DNA of 64,000 nucleotides from Flavobacteriaceae bacterium YJPT1-3 (GCA_029866965.1 CP123444.1:2583501-2647500), one strand, 5' to 3'. Positions 33,322-42,696 are shown, counted from the first letter of the stretch. Program-made: numbers and translations. Notes: generated by a model not told the origin, from the letters alone.

Positions 33322-35292
33322 CAGGCCGTCAATTTTTTCTTTAAAGTCGTTGATGATCCCGCCCTTCAACAACACACGGATCTGGCGGTCGCTCAGCGTA
33401 TGTTTGGTTTTGATCTCGACCTCGTTTCCATTCTTCTTTTTGATGGTTACCGTGATGGGGGTTCTGTTCTCGATATGTGTACGCAAATCAGTCAATAACG
33501 CGGTATCGCCTTGCTCGATCTGATCCAGATCACTGCCGTTCTCGAACTCCAGCGGGAGGATTCCAAAATTCACCAGATTCTGCCAGGCGATACGAGCGTA
33601 ACTCTTGGCGATCACGGCCACCTGTCCCAGGTATTTGGGCGCAAGGGCGGCATGTTCCCGGCTACTTCCCTGAGCGTAGTTCTCCCCGGCTACCACGATA
33701 TGACCTCCCTCCTGCTCTTTGGCTTCCATGGCGCGATCGTAGAAGGTGTCGTCGATCACCGTATAACTGTATTTGCTGATTTCCGGTAGATTGGATCGAA
33801 ACGGCAGCACCTCGGCGCCGGCCTTTAAGATTTCATCGGTGGAGATATTGTCGCCCATCTTGAGCAACACTGGTACCTGGTAACGATCTACGGGAGCATC
33901 GATATGAGGAAGCGATTTGATATTGGGTCCTTTTTTCAGTTCGAGACCAGAAGTGTCCTCCGGCGGTGCCACCAACATGTCTTTATTGATGGTTTGCAAT
34001 TCGGGTGCTTCGTACTGCGGATAGCTCATTCCGTACAGCTTTTCTAAATCCCGCGGGTCCGTAATCTTGCCGGTCAAAGCAGAAGCCGCAGCGGTCTCCG
34101 GACTGCACAGATATACCTGATCGTCTTCGGTACCGGAGCGATCCGGGAAATTGCGCGGCATGGTGCGCAGACTGATGGTATCGCTGGCCGGAGCTTGTCC
34201 CATCCCGATACAGCCCATACACCCACTCTGGTGGAAACGAGCACCTGCCGTGATCAAATTGGCGAAAGCCTTATTTTCGATCATGTTCTGGATGATCTGT
34301 CGGCTGGTGGGATTGATATCAAACGACACCTCCGGATTTACTGATTTCCCCTGAACGATCGCTCCGGCCATCCAAAAGTCACGTAGCCCCGGATTGGCGG
34401 AAGACCCGATCACCACCTGACTGATGGACTTGCCAGCCACTTCGCTTACCGGGACTACATTTCCCGGACTGGTGGGTTTGGCGATCAAAGGCACTAATTC
34501 GTCCAAAACAATTTCTTCATGCAGATCGTATTTGCAACCTTCGTCAGCTACCAATTCGATCCAATCGTCTTCCCGGCCTTGAGAACGCAGGAAGCGCTTC
34601 GTCTCTTCATCGCTGGGGAATACGGTGGTGGTCGCACCCAGTTCAGCGCCCATGTTGGCGATCACATGGCGATCCATAGCGCTCAAATGCTTTAAGCCGT
34701 CGCCGTAGTACTCGATAATTTTGCCTACTCCACCTTTTACATCATGGCGGCGCAGCATCTCCAGGATCACGTCTTTAGCAGAGACCCAATCGGGTAATTT
34801 TCCGGTCAATTTGACGCCCATCACCTTGGGCATCTTGACAAAATAGGGTTGCCCCGCTATGGCTGCCGCTACATCGAGTCCGCCGGTCCCGATGGCCAGC
34901 ATCCCCAGAGAACCTGCAGCACAGCTGTGGCTGTCACTGCCTACCAGGGTTTTGCCCGGTTTTCCAAAGCGCTCCATATGCACCGGATGAGATACGCCAT
35001 TTCCGGGCCGACTGAACCACAGTCCAAATTTCTGAGCGGCAGAGAGCAGAAACTTATGGTCGTCAGCATTTTTAAAATCAGTTTGGAGTAGATTGTGATC
35101 TACGTATTGCACGGCCACTTCTGTTTTGGCGCGATCCAGTTTCATGGCCTCCAATTCTAGTTGAACCAGCGTTCCGGTAGCATCCTGAAGCAAAGCCTGA
35201 TCGATCTTCAAGCCGATTTCCTTTCCGGGTTCCATCGTACCATCGATCAGATGATCCTGTATCAGTTTTTGGGTGACATTGAGTGCGCTCAT
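33321..35292 (-). CDS. Aconitate hydratase, Aquifex/monomeric type
   Basis: About 657 residues. SDSHSCAAGSLGMLAIG, the [4Fe-4S] Cys motif GCMGCIGMG with a second Cys at SPETAAASALTG nearby, SSANPGLRDF, and SREHAALAP in the swivel domain identify the aconitase family. The size fits the shorter Aquifex-type branch. It converts citrate to isocitrate in the TCA cycle. The frame does not stop here as written. With one A fewer in the A6 run (33333-33338) the enzyme would end at TGA 33321-33323, overlapping the next ATG. I annotate that stop as the likely real one. Confidence 0.8.
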
Positions 35293-35423
35293 GCGGTTGT
35301 TTTTTGGTGAAGCTAGAAATTAGGAAGAAACGTCAAGGCAGACAAGTATTTAACAGCAATTTAAAATCGCTAAGTAGTCTGCGTTTTATCATTTTCTTAT
35401 TACTCTAATCCTGCGCCAGCCTG

Positions 35424-35431
35424 TACATTTG
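35424..35431 (+). promoter_or_regulatory. -7 box next to the TerC gene start
   Basis: TACATTTG matches TAnnTTTG and ends 6 nt before the ATG at 35438, consistent with a leaderless message. Confidence 0.35.
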
Positions 35432-35437
35432 CTCCTT

Positions 35438-36418
35438 ATGATCGTTTGGATTTCTTTTATTATTCTCGTCTCCATTTTCTTGGTCCTGGACTTGTTTATC
35501 TTCAACCGCAAGGCCCATGTGATCGATACCAGGGAGGCGTCGAAGTACACCGCACTCTGGGTTTCTGTCGCCCTGCTCTTTACCATAGCGGTGTATTTTA
35601 TTTATCGGGAAGGTCTGGTCAGCAATCCGGACGGACTGACCGCGATGAATGCGGCCATCAAGTACGTGACCGGCTATCTGATCGAGCTGTCGCTGAGTGT
35701 GGACAATATTTTTGTGATCGCCGTGATCTTTCGGTCTTTTGCCATTCCACAGATGTACCAACACCGGGTGTTGTTTTGGGGTATCGTAGGCGCCTTATTT
35801 TTTAGAGCAATCATGATCCTATTTGGGGTGACCCTGATCAACAATGTGAGTTGGGTGGTCTATATTTTTGGTGCCTTTCTACTGTACACTGCCTATAAAA
35901 TGCTGAGCAGTTCTGAACAGGAATACGAACCTCGCAATTCCAGTGTGTATAAGCTGGCGCGAAAGTTTGTACCGGTGACCGATCGATTGGACGGGCAAAA
36001 GCTATTCATCAAGCGGATGGGAAAAACCATTGCCACTCCCCTTTTCCTGGCCCTTGTGGTCATTGAACTCACCGATGTACTGTTTGCGTTGGATTCCATC
36101 CCGGCCATATTGGCGATTACTGCTGATCCTTTTTTGGTATTCAGTTCGAATATCCTGGCGATCATGGGCTTGCGGAGTATGTATTTCTTTTTGAGCAATC
36201 TTCTGGATAAGTTTCGATACATCCATTACAGTTTGGTGGCTATTCTAGCTTTTGTTGGCGTCAAAATGATCCTGGTGCATCACGTACATTTTCCCGAATG
36301 GTTATCCCTGGGTGTTATCTTCATTGCCCTCCTCGCTGGCGCCCTGGCTTCTCATTTTATCAAACCAAAAAAGCAGCCTGAGGATCAGGAAGAAACGCTG
36401 AACACGGAAAAGATTTAA
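35438..36418 (+). CDS. TerC/Alx family membrane protein
   Basis: The 326-residue protein has seven to nine membrane helices and the TerC signatures: LELSLSVDN-type motif (here ELSLSVDNIFVIAVI) with the conserved Asp, FWGIVGALFFRAIMI, and VIELTDVLFALDSIPA with the second Asp pair. TerC/Alx proteins export Mn(II) or other metal ions and take part in redox and pH stress. The ATG at 35438 is preferred over the upstream TTG at 35429. It lies 3 bp before the pseudouridine synthase gene and is likely cotranscribed with it. Confidence 0.9.
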   Translation: MIVWISFIILVSIFLVLDLFIFNRKAHVIDTREASKYTALWVSVALLFTIAVYFIYREGLVSNPDGLTAMNAAIKYVTGYLIELSLSVDNIFVIAVIFRSFAIPQMYQHRVLFWGIVGALFFRAIMILFGVTLINNVSWVVYIFGAFLLYTAYKMLSSSEQEYEPRNSSVYKLARKFVPVTDRLDGQKLFIKRMGKTIATPLFLALVVIELTDVLFALDSIPAILAITADPFLVFSSNILAIMGLRSMYFFLSNLLDKFRYIHYSLVAILAFVGVKMILVHHVHFPEWLSLGVIFIALLAGALASHFIKPKKQPEDQEETLNTEKI

Positions 36419-36421
36419 ACA

Positions 36422-37012
36422 ATGGTTCTTGTAGACCAGCATTTTAAGCTCTACAAACCGGTGGGCATGCTCAGCCAGTTGGATTCGAATGACCTCCATC
36501 AACAGCGCAAGAAGCGCTTTCTCTCTGAGCTGTATGATTTTCCTGAAGGAAGTATGCCCATCGGCCGACTTGACGAGAAATCAGAGGGTCTCTTATTGAT
36601 GACCACCGACGGAAAAATCAGTGATCATATCAACAGCAGCGGGATGGAGAAAGAATACCACGCCCAGTTGGACGGATTGATCAGTGATCAGGCTTTGGAG
36701 CAGCTACGCCAAGGCCTGCAGATCAGTGTGCTGGGCAAGCCCCATTTCGCGAAAGCGGTACAGGTAAGAAAGTTAGAGACTACTCCTGAATTACCACCAC
36801 CCCACTCCTCGCTACGCGTAGGCACCCATCGTCCCAACAGTTGGATCAGTCTGACCCTGAATGAGGGTAAGTTTCGTCAGGTGAGAAAAATGACCGCCGC
36901 AGTAGGGTTTCCCACCCTGCGTTTAGTCCGGGTTCGGGTTGGAAAAATTCATCTAGATGGTCTGAAAGAGGGAGCGGTTTGTAAGATTAAATCCCCACTA
37001 CTCTATTCGTAG
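36422..37012 (+). CDS. rRNA pseudouridine synthase, RsuA/RluE type
   Basis: The 196-residue protein has the short RluE layout without an S4 domain. FKLYKPVGMLSQ is motif I, IGRLDEKSEGLLLMT carries the catalytic Asp51, and LNEGKFRQVRKMTAAVG is motif III. The enzyme isomerises a uridine in 23S rRNA. A loop near residues 115-135 is longer than usual and proline-rich (TTPELPPPHSS). Confidence 0.85.
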   Translation: MVLVDQHFKLYKPVGMLSQLDSNDLHQQRKKRFLSELYDFPEGSMPIGRLDEKSEGLLLMTTDGKISDHINSSGMEKEYHAQLDGLISDQALEQLRQGLQISVLGKPHFAKAVQVRKLETTPELPPPHSSLRVGTHRPNSWISLTLNEGKFRQVRKMTAAVGFPTLRLVRVRVGKIHLDGLKEGAVCKIKSPLLYS

Positions 37013-37029
37013 CCTATTAAATCAAAGCT

Positions 37030-37149
37030 ATGGGAGTCTGGCAACTTTTCTTAATTCTTTTGGAAGTGTTCGTTTTGATCGCACCCGTTGCGGTTCTTTT
37101 TAATTTGCTGTATCTGCGAAGAAAAAAGAAACGGGACGAGCAGGCATAA
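37030..37149 (+). CDS. 39-residue single-pass membrane protein
   Basis: ATG 37030 opens 39 codons ending at TAA 37147-37149. The product begins MGVWQLFLILLEVFVLIAPV, with one transmembrane helix of about 25 residues, then RRKKKRDEQA as a positive cytoplasmic tail. It lies 17 bp after the pseudouridine synthase gene and just before a terminator. The positive-inside pattern and tight spacing support a real gene of unknown role. Confidence 0.5.
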   Translation: MGVWQLFLILLEVFVLIAPVAVLFNLLYLRRKKKRDEQA

Positions 37150-37178
37150 AAAAATACCGCGGTCGAGGCGGTATTTTT
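37147..37178. terminator. Bidirectional intrinsic terminator
   Basis: The stem ATACCGC/GCGGTAT with a short loop is flanked by an A-run and T5. It separates the TerC unit from the convergent MBL-fold gene. Confidence 0.75.
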
Positions 37179-37196
37179 CCAGCGGAAGTCCGTGAA

Positions 37197-37925
37197 TTAC
37201 AAGGATTCCGTCTTTTGATCTTTTGTCAAATTGAGGATAATATCCTTCTGTTGCGGCTCGCTAAGACCGAATTGAGGTTTTCCGTGTAAGGGTAAGAAGT
37301 GCTTGAAGGGTTTGACAAAACGCTTCCAGTTTTGAGCCAATCCGAAATCGGTCTCGTCATTCTCTATGGGTGGGCGTTCGAAATAGTAGTCATCTTGATC
37401 GTAGGGCGATCCAACGGCACTGTCTCCTGCGAAAAGCATTCCTTCATTGCGCTCGCTGTAGAGAATTACACTCCCCGGTGTGTGCCCGGGATAATGGTAC
37501 GATTCTATACCAAAATCTTCCAATACAAAATTTGGCTCCGTAATGTCGGTGATCAGATCGCCGTATTCTCCTGCGTCCAGGGGATGCATAAAAATAGGTG
37601 CATTGCCTAACTCTTCACTGATGTGATGCAAGTCGGCGTACGCTTGTTTGATCAGATCTCCATGCGTTAGCAATATCCCGCGAACCTGATAACCTTGATC
37701 CAGAAATTGGTCAATGGCCGGTTTATTTTCCGGTCGGATAGCGTCGATCAGTATTAAATCTTTACGGTTCAAATGACGCAGCGCATACGTATTACCAAAA
37801 CGATGCTTGAATTTCTTAACCTTCATTAAAAAAGTCTCCGGTAAAATCTTTACTGGATCTCCGTAAACGGCGGTTCTCAGTTCATCTAAGGTGCTAAAAA
37901 TGTCTATTCGGTCTTTCACTTCCAT
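37197..37925 (-). CDS. Metallo-beta-lactamase-fold protein lacking part of the metal site
   Basis: The 242-residue protein has the MBL fold: NTYALRHLNRKDLILIDA, ILLTHGDLI, YHYPGHTPGSVILYS, LFAGDSAVGSP and FLPLHGKPQFG. The hallmark HxHxDH after strand 4 is replaced by TH88GD90LIKQAY, so only one of the four usual ligands remains. The later His (PGHTPGS), Asp (AGDS) and last His (LHG) are kept. It may bind one metal, or be a non-hydrolytic relative. The substrate is unknown. Confidence 0.7.
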   Translation of the reverse strand: MEVKDRIDIFSTLDELRTAVYGDPVKILPETFLMKVKKFKHRFGNTYALRHLNRKDLILIDAIRPENKPAIDQFLDQGYQVRGILLTHGDLIKQAYADLHHISEELGNAPIFMHPLDAGEYGDLITDITEPNFVLEDFGIESYHYPGHTPGSVILYSERNEGMLFAGDSAVGSPYDQDDYYFERPPIENDETDFGLAQNWKRFVKPFKHFLPLHGKPQFGLSEPQQKDIILNLTKDQKTESL

Positions 37926-38265
37926 GATTGTTTATTGTTTTCTATTTAAAATACAGGAGCACACGGAATAAGCCGGTTTCTTTAGCACAATTTAAGAGCA
38001 GATTTGACTAATTTTTAACAAAAGGGAAAGAGGGAGTAGGTGTTTGGTGGTAGGTAGTCGGTAGTCGGCATTTCGATACATTGCAGCTGTCGCTGCAACA
38101 CTCAATGACCGTCAAAAAGCATCAAACTGATCACTGAGTGCGACTATGCCGGTCACCGAGTGCGCCTATAACGGTCACTGAGTGCGGCCATTTAATGGCC
38201 GTGTATCGAAGTGAATGACCGTGTATCGAAGTGTTGGTCGTGTATAGCAGGGACAGGACTATGGA
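37926..38265. other. Intergenic region with repeat copy C
   Basis: This 340-bp region has an AT-rich promoter area for the MBL-fold gene (37926-38040) and repeat copy C. No gene is seen. Confidence 0.55.
38048..38262 (+). repeat. Dispersed intergenic repeat, copy C
   Basis: The first 60 bp (38054-38113) match copy A with one mismatch, including the TTGCAGC/GCTGCAA hairpin. The rest repeats GGTCACCGAGTGCG/GGTCACTGAGTGCGG and GACCGTGTATCGAAGTG units several times, so this copy has an internally amplified middle. Confidence 0.7.
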
Positions 38266-38703
38266 CTACTCTTTCCAAACCATCACCGCCTCCTCCCGAA
38301 GCAGTTGATACATATTGAATTCCAGATCGCGCAAGGCCTCGTTGCGTTCGTAGTACATGTCTGAGTAAATGAATCCGTATTCCTTAGCATCTTGTGCCCC
38401 GGCGCCGTAATAAATTTCGCGAAAGCGAGCCCACTTGGCAGCCCCGAGACACATCATGCAGGGCACGCAGGAGGTGTACAAAATACAGTCGGATAAGTCC
38501 TTACTCTGCAAGGCTTCACAGGCGCGCTGAATGCACAGTAATTCGGCGTGCAGGGTACAGTCTTGCTGGATATTGACCTCGTTATGGGCTTCCGCAATGA
38601 TGAGGTCGTCTTTTACGATGACCGCACCGAACGGGCCTCCACCTTTTTCTTTTCCTTCTCGGGCCAGTGCAATGGCCCGTTGCATGAACGTTTTGTGATC
38701 CAT
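38266..38703 (-). CDS. Guanine deaminase-like nucleoside deaminase
   Basis: The 145-residue protein has the cytidine-deaminase fold with zinc ligands His52 in LHAELLCI (general acid Glu54) and Cys82/Cys85 in CVPCMMCLGA. The GGGPFGAVIVKD start and the aromatic C-terminus (YGFIYSDMYYERNEAL) match bacterial guanine deaminases (GuaD) and the related tRNA-adenosine deaminase family. It converts guanine to xanthine in purine salvage. The gene is 4 bp after the ABC exporter, so they are cotranscribed. Confidence 0.85.
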   Translation of the reverse strand: MDHKTFMQRAIALAREGKEKGGGPFGAVIVKDDLIIAEAHNEVNIQQDCTLHAELLCIQRACEALQSKDLSDCILYTSCVPCMMCLGAAKWARFREIYYGAGAQDAKEYGFIYSDMYYERNEALRDLEFNMYQLLREEAVMVWKE

Positions 38704-38707
38704 AGGT

Positions 38708-40516
38708 TTAATTGTATCCGGCGGCTTGCAGTTGAAATAGTTCGGCGTACAAGCGGTCTTGTTGCATAAGTTCTTCGTGAGTGCCCCGCTCCAGGATCTG
38801 TCCCGCCTGTAGCACTAAGATCCGATCAGCCATACGTACGGTGCTGAAACGGTGCGAAATGATGATGCTGGTGCGTCCCTTAGTGAGTCCGATAAAGCGC
38901 TGAAAAACTTCCGATTCTGCACGGGCATCCAGGGCACTGGTAGGCTCGTCCAGAATGACTACCTGAGAGTCGCTCATATACGCCCGGGCCAAAGCGATCT
39001 TTTGCCATTGCCCTCCGGAGAGTTCCGCTCCTTTTTTAAAGCGTCTGCCCAATTCCTGATCGTAACCCTTAGTCAGTTGGCTAACCACTTCATCGGCCAG
39101 GCTTTGAGCAGCACTTTGCTCAATGCGTTCCATATTGTCGACCTCTTTAATATTTCCCACCGCAATGTTGATCTTAGCGGTTAGGTAATACTTGACAAAA
39201 TCCTGAAAAATAGCTCCAAACAGTTGTTGATACTGGGCTTTGTTGTAATGCCGCACATCTACCCCATCCATCAGTATACGTCCTGCTGTAGGCTCGTACA
39301 GTCGGAGCAGCAGTTTGATCAAGGTGGTTTTTCCGGCCCCGTTCTCCCCCACCAGAGCCAGCTTCTCACCTTTATGCAGAGTGAAAGAAATACCGCTAAA
39401 CACCTCCCGATCGGCATTGGGATACTGAAAGTGCACGTTTTCAAAGACGATGCTTTCGCGAATTTCAGAAGGAAGGGGCAGCTCTTTAAAATTGAGATCC
39501 TCTTTGAATTCCTTATCGATAAACTCAAAATAGTCTTTGAGGTACATACTATTCTCAGTAATTCCCGAGAAGCGAGTGAAGATGCCTTGTAATTGATTCC
39601 GCAAGCGATTGAAGGAACCCGCCAGAAAGGTCAAATCACCAATGGTGATCGCTCCGGCCACGGCTTTGAGCACGATAAATACGTAAGCTCCGTAATAGCT
39701 GAGATCGCCAAAGATGTGGAAGAGGGCTCCGTAAAAGGTCTTCTTTTTCGACAGCTTCTTATTGGCCTCGTAATATTTGGTAGCCACCGTGCTGAAGGTG
39801 TTCGAAATAAAATCGGCCAGTCCGAAGAGCTTGATCTCCTTAGCGGTAATGTCGCTGGCTCCTATGACTCGCATATAATCGAGTTCGCGACGCTCCGGTG
39901 TCCAACTGCTCTGCAGGCTGTAGCTGGATTTACTGAATTTCAGTTCGTTGATGAAGGAAGGTATGATGGAGATGACTAACAATAGAATGAGGATGGGATA
40001 AAAATAGATCAAGGCCGAGATCAGGGAGATCACGGTGATCAAATCCTGAGCCTGGGCTAAGACATTAGACATCAGGCTTACCCGACTTACGGTTTGACGC
40101 CGGGCCCGCTCCAATTTATCATAGAACTCAGAGTCTTCCAGATATTCCAGCTCTACACGGGCCGTTTTCTGAATGAGTTCAATGGAAGAACTGTTGGAAT
40201 ACAAATCACCTAGAAGTCCGTCAGACAGGGCGATCAGTCGGTTAGCCACATCGCTTAGAATGACCAATCCGAATTCGACGCCGATTAAAAGGTAGAGTCG
40301 GTCGAGAACCACAGCTTCCGCATTCATCTGAAGGATCACTTCGTCAATGATCTCCTTCCCTACCCAGAGGAGGATCACCGGAAAAACGGACTTCAATAAG
40401 CGCAGGGCAACATTCCCGATGAATAGAGCGGGTTTGGTACGGTATACCCGTCCTAAAAACCGAGGTAAATACTTGAGAGATACAAAATTGGATAGCCAAT
40501 TTTTAAGCAGCGCCAT
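38708..40516 (-). CDS. ABC exporter, fused permease/ATPase (MsbA/lipid A-type)
   Basis: The 602-residue protein has an N-terminal six-helix ABC exporter domain and a C-terminal ATPase with Walker A GENGAGKTTL, signature LSGGQWQKIALARA and Walker B VVILDEPTSALD. It acts as a homodimer and exports a lipid, peptide or drug. The signature has Trp-Gln in place of the usual Gln-Arg/Lys-Gln. It is transcribed with the guanine deaminase gene. Confidence 0.85.
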   Translation of the reverse strand: MALLKNWLSNFVSLKYLPRFLGRVYRTKPALFIGNVALRLLKSVFPVILLWVGKEIIDEVILQMNAEAVVLDRLYLLIGVEFGLVILSDVANRLIALSDGLLGDLYSNSSSIELIQKTARVELEYLEDSEFYDKLERARRQTVSRVSLMSNVLAQAQDLITVISLISALIYFYPILILLLVISIIPSFINELKFSKSSYSLQSSWTPERRELDYMRVIGASDITAKEIKLFGLADFISNTFSTVATKYYEANKKLSKKKTFYGALFHIFGDLSYYGAYVFIVLKAVAGAITIGDLTFLAGSFNRLRNQLQGIFTRFSGITENSMYLKDYFEFIDKEFKEDLNFKELPLPSEIRESIVFENVHFQYPNADREVFSGISFTLHKGEKLALVGENGAGKTTLIKLLLRLYEPTAGRILMDGVDVRHYNKAQYQQLFGAIFQDFVKYYLTAKINIAVGNIKEVDNMERIEQSAAQSLADEVVSQLTKGYDQELGRRFKKGAELSGGQWQKIALARAYMSDSQVVILDEPTSALDARAESEVFQRFIGLTKGRTSIIISHRFSTVRMADRILVLQAGQILERGTHEELMQQDRLYAELFQLQAAGYN

Positions 40517-40577
40517 AAGCTTCGTTTGAAAGCTTTAAAGGTACGGCATGCACGCTTGAAAAAAGAGGAACTATGCG

Positions 40578-41123
40578 TCAGTCGGAGGAAGACTCTGAAG
40601 ACTCATTGTCTTTAGATACCAACATATGATCCTTCCCCAGGCCAACCACTTGGATGATATTTTTCACCGTATTGAACAGCATCAGGATCACGGTGACCAT
40701 CATACCGCTGAGTAAGGCCGAAAGCATGAGGGAGATCCAGTACAAGGCGTAAAACCAACTGATAGGTACGTTGTCCGATTCAATGACCGGGAGATTAAAG
40801 AATTGAAAAAAGAGCAAGGCCGCCACGAATAATACGGTGTCGATCTTGGCAATGTTGAGTACGAAGGTATAGTGCTGCTCTTTCCATTTGTTTTTGGTTC
40901 CGGTGCTGATTCCCAGCAGGGTAAGCAATAAAGCGAGAATGGTGGCTGAAGCGAGAATGATGGTGTTGCAGAGTTGACTGATCCCCGGAAGGGAGGAAGA
41001 CAATAAATCCTTAGCCTGATATCCCGAAATGCTTCCCAGAAGAAAAACACCCAGGCCTACGAAAATAGCAGAAATGAGTCCGCCGTAGATGGCCAGTTTA
41101 TTGTTGGTTAGAAAATTTTTCAT
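40578..41123 (-). CDS. Four-helix membrane protein of unknown function
   Basis: The 181-residue protein has four hydrophobic helices (about 12-32, 52-73, 90-112 and 126-156) and a Ser/Glu/Asp-rich C-terminal tail. No catalytic motif is visible. It stands alone between the exporter and the FAD oxidoreductase. Confidence 0.6.
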   Translation of the reverse strand: MKNFLTNNKLAIYGGLISAIFVGLGVFLLGSISGYQAKDLLSSSLPGISQLCNTIILASATILALLLTLLGISTGTKNKWKEQHYTFVLNIAKIDTVLFVAALLFFQFFNLPVIESDNVPISWFYALYWISLMLSALLSGMMVTVILMLFNTVKNIIQVVGLGKDHMLVSKDNESSESSSD

Positions 41124-41213
41124 GAAGAGGTTGTTTACGTCAAGATGCAGAAATTTCCAAACATCACTAGTTAAGAAAATGGCAAAAACAGAGTTCCACT
41201 TCTTTAAATAGCC

Positions 41214-42455
41214 TTAAGAGCTTTTGAGAAAAGTAAAAACTCTCTCCGCAGCTCGTTCTCCGGCGAGCATGGCTGCGTTTAAGGAACCATTGAGCAGCAC
41301 GTCACCGGCCGCGAAAATTCCTGGCGCCAAGTCGATTTGCTCTTGGTCGGGTTCGTAGGCGACCGATTTTAAGTCGGGTAACGCCTTTTCAATGGTATAC
41401 TTTTTCAATAATCGCGTAGGGGTAATTCCACAAAACTGCTTAAGATCATCCAATACCCGTGTATGTAATTCCTGCTCATTGAGATCGTGCTCCTTCAGTA
41501 CAGTAACGCTCAGTAGATGGTGCTGCCCTTTTTGGCTGGGTTGGAGTTGGGTAGGATAATGCACGGTATTGATCAAGGCATCTTTTTCAGGCACTAAACC
41601 TATTATGGGCTCTGTGATTTCGCATTCCTCGGTTTCAAAATAGAAGGTTTCACAGGATTTCCAGGCGATCTCCTTCCCTCTTGCGGGCATCAGGGCCTGA
41701 GACGCAGTGGCCAGGATGATGGCATCCACTTCTACCTTAGTGCCATCCGATAATTTGAGAACGCCGGTATCTACATGATCTACCGCAGTTTTCAAATGAA
41801 CATCCGTTGTCGTTAATTGATCCGCTAGATAGTTGGAAATGGCTCCCATTCCATCCTTTGGAATAACCGCACTCCCCTCACTAAACATCTTATACACAAA
41901 CTCAAACATCCTGCTGGACGTTGATAAGCGCGGCTCCAGAAAAATACCCGCAAAGAAGGGTTCAAAAAAACGGGTGATCACTTTGGCAGAGAATCCATAG
42001 GATTTTAAATACTGTAAGGTGCTTTGCTCGGGTTCGCTGAAGATAGCAGCCAATGATTTTTGTTTCAAAGACTGACTAAGCCTAAAAATCTTCCATTTGT
42101 CACTCAAGGTCGCGTGTTCCGAAAACAATGTGGGAATCAGAAAAGATGCATCCCGCAAAGGATCACCCAATTTACTGCGCTTTCCGTTTCTCATCACCAG
42201 AGCACCGGGTAGAAATGGCTTCAATTGCAGCGCATCGTAATCCAAATATTTTTTGGCCAAAGGATAGGCATCCAAAAGCACTTGAAATCCGCGATCGAGT
42301 AAATAGCCTGCTTCCACATCGGTTTGCACCCGACCCCCTAACGCATCCTCTTTTTCAAAAAGATGGACTTGATGGCCTATTCGTTCACAGCATTGAGCAG
42401 CTATGAGTCCGCTCACTCCCCCACCCACTATGGCAATTTTCAAATTACTACTCAT
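41214..42455 (-). CDS. FAD-dependent amine oxidase/phytoene-desaturase-like oxidoreductase
   Basis: The 413-residue protein starts with the dinucleotide-binding motif KIAIVGGGVSGLIAA, then FEKEDALGGRVQTD, and ends with the FAD-site LAPGIFAAGDVLLNGSLNAAM. Protoporphyrinogen oxidase and carotenoid desaturases share this fold. Its C-terminal GD motif and size favour the NAD(P)/FAD oxidoreductase group seen in flavobacteria. The substrate is not evident. It is divergent from a 45-residue membrane protein gene. Confidence 0.8.
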   Translation of the reverse strand: MSSNLKIAIVGGGVSGLIAAQCCERIGHQVHLFEKEDALGGRVQTDVEAGYLLDRGFQVLLDAYPLAKKYLDYDALQLKPFLPGALVMRNGKRSKLGDPLRDASFLIPTLFSEHATLSDKWKIFRLSQSLKQKSLAAIFSEPEQSTLQYLKSYGFSAKVITRFFEPFFAGIFLEPRLSTSSRMFEFVYKMFSEGSAVIPKDGMGAISNYLADQLTTTDVHLKTAVDHVDTGVLKLSDGTKVEVDAIILATASQALMPARGKEIAWKSCETFYFETEECEITEPIIGLVPEKDALINTVHYPTQLQPSQKGQHHLLSVTVLKEHDLNEQELHTRVLDDLKQFCGITPTRLLKKYTIEKALPDLKSVAYEPDQEQIDLAPGIFAAGDVLLNGSLNAAMLAGERAAERVFTFLKSS

Positions 42456-42524
42456 ATTCTGATGTCTTTTTTTACAGTACCTTTAAGCTAGTATCGCTGT
42501 TCATTTGGCTTTAAAACATAACCC

Positions 42525-42662
42525 GTGAAAAACATTCTTCGTGCACTACTGGCCGGCTACGGCGCCAAGAAAATAGGAGGAGGTCGATGCGGATGCATCG
42601 GTACCATTCTGGTCTTTCTCGTCCTCTACTGGCTGCTCGGTTACGTTTTTAAACTATTTTAA
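42525..42662 (+). CDS. 45-residue glycine-rich membrane protein
   Basis: GTG 42525 opens 45 codons ending at TAA 42660-42662. The product starts MKNILRALLAGYGAKKIGGG, has a GGGRCGCIGT segment with two Cys and then a transmembrane helix (TILVFLVLYWLLGYVF). The paired Cys next to the glycine run may bind a metal or cofactor, or form a disulfide. The family is not recognised, but the composition is coherent. Confidence 0.45.
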   Translation: MKNILRALLAGYGAKKIGGGRCGCIGTILVFLVLYWLLGYVFKLF

Positions 42663-42688
42663 TTAAAGGCTAAAGTTAGGTTAATAGG

Positions 42689-42696
42689 TAGTTTTG
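42689..42696 (+). promoter_or_regulatory. -7 box before the DoxX-like operon
   Basis: TAGTTTTG matches TAnnTTTG and lies about 39 nt before the ATG at 42736. No clear -33 element is present. Confidence 0.35.

Noticed and set aside
33211-33779. Plus-strand frames opposite the aconitase
   Set aside because: They are shadows of a strongly conserved enzyme on the other strand.
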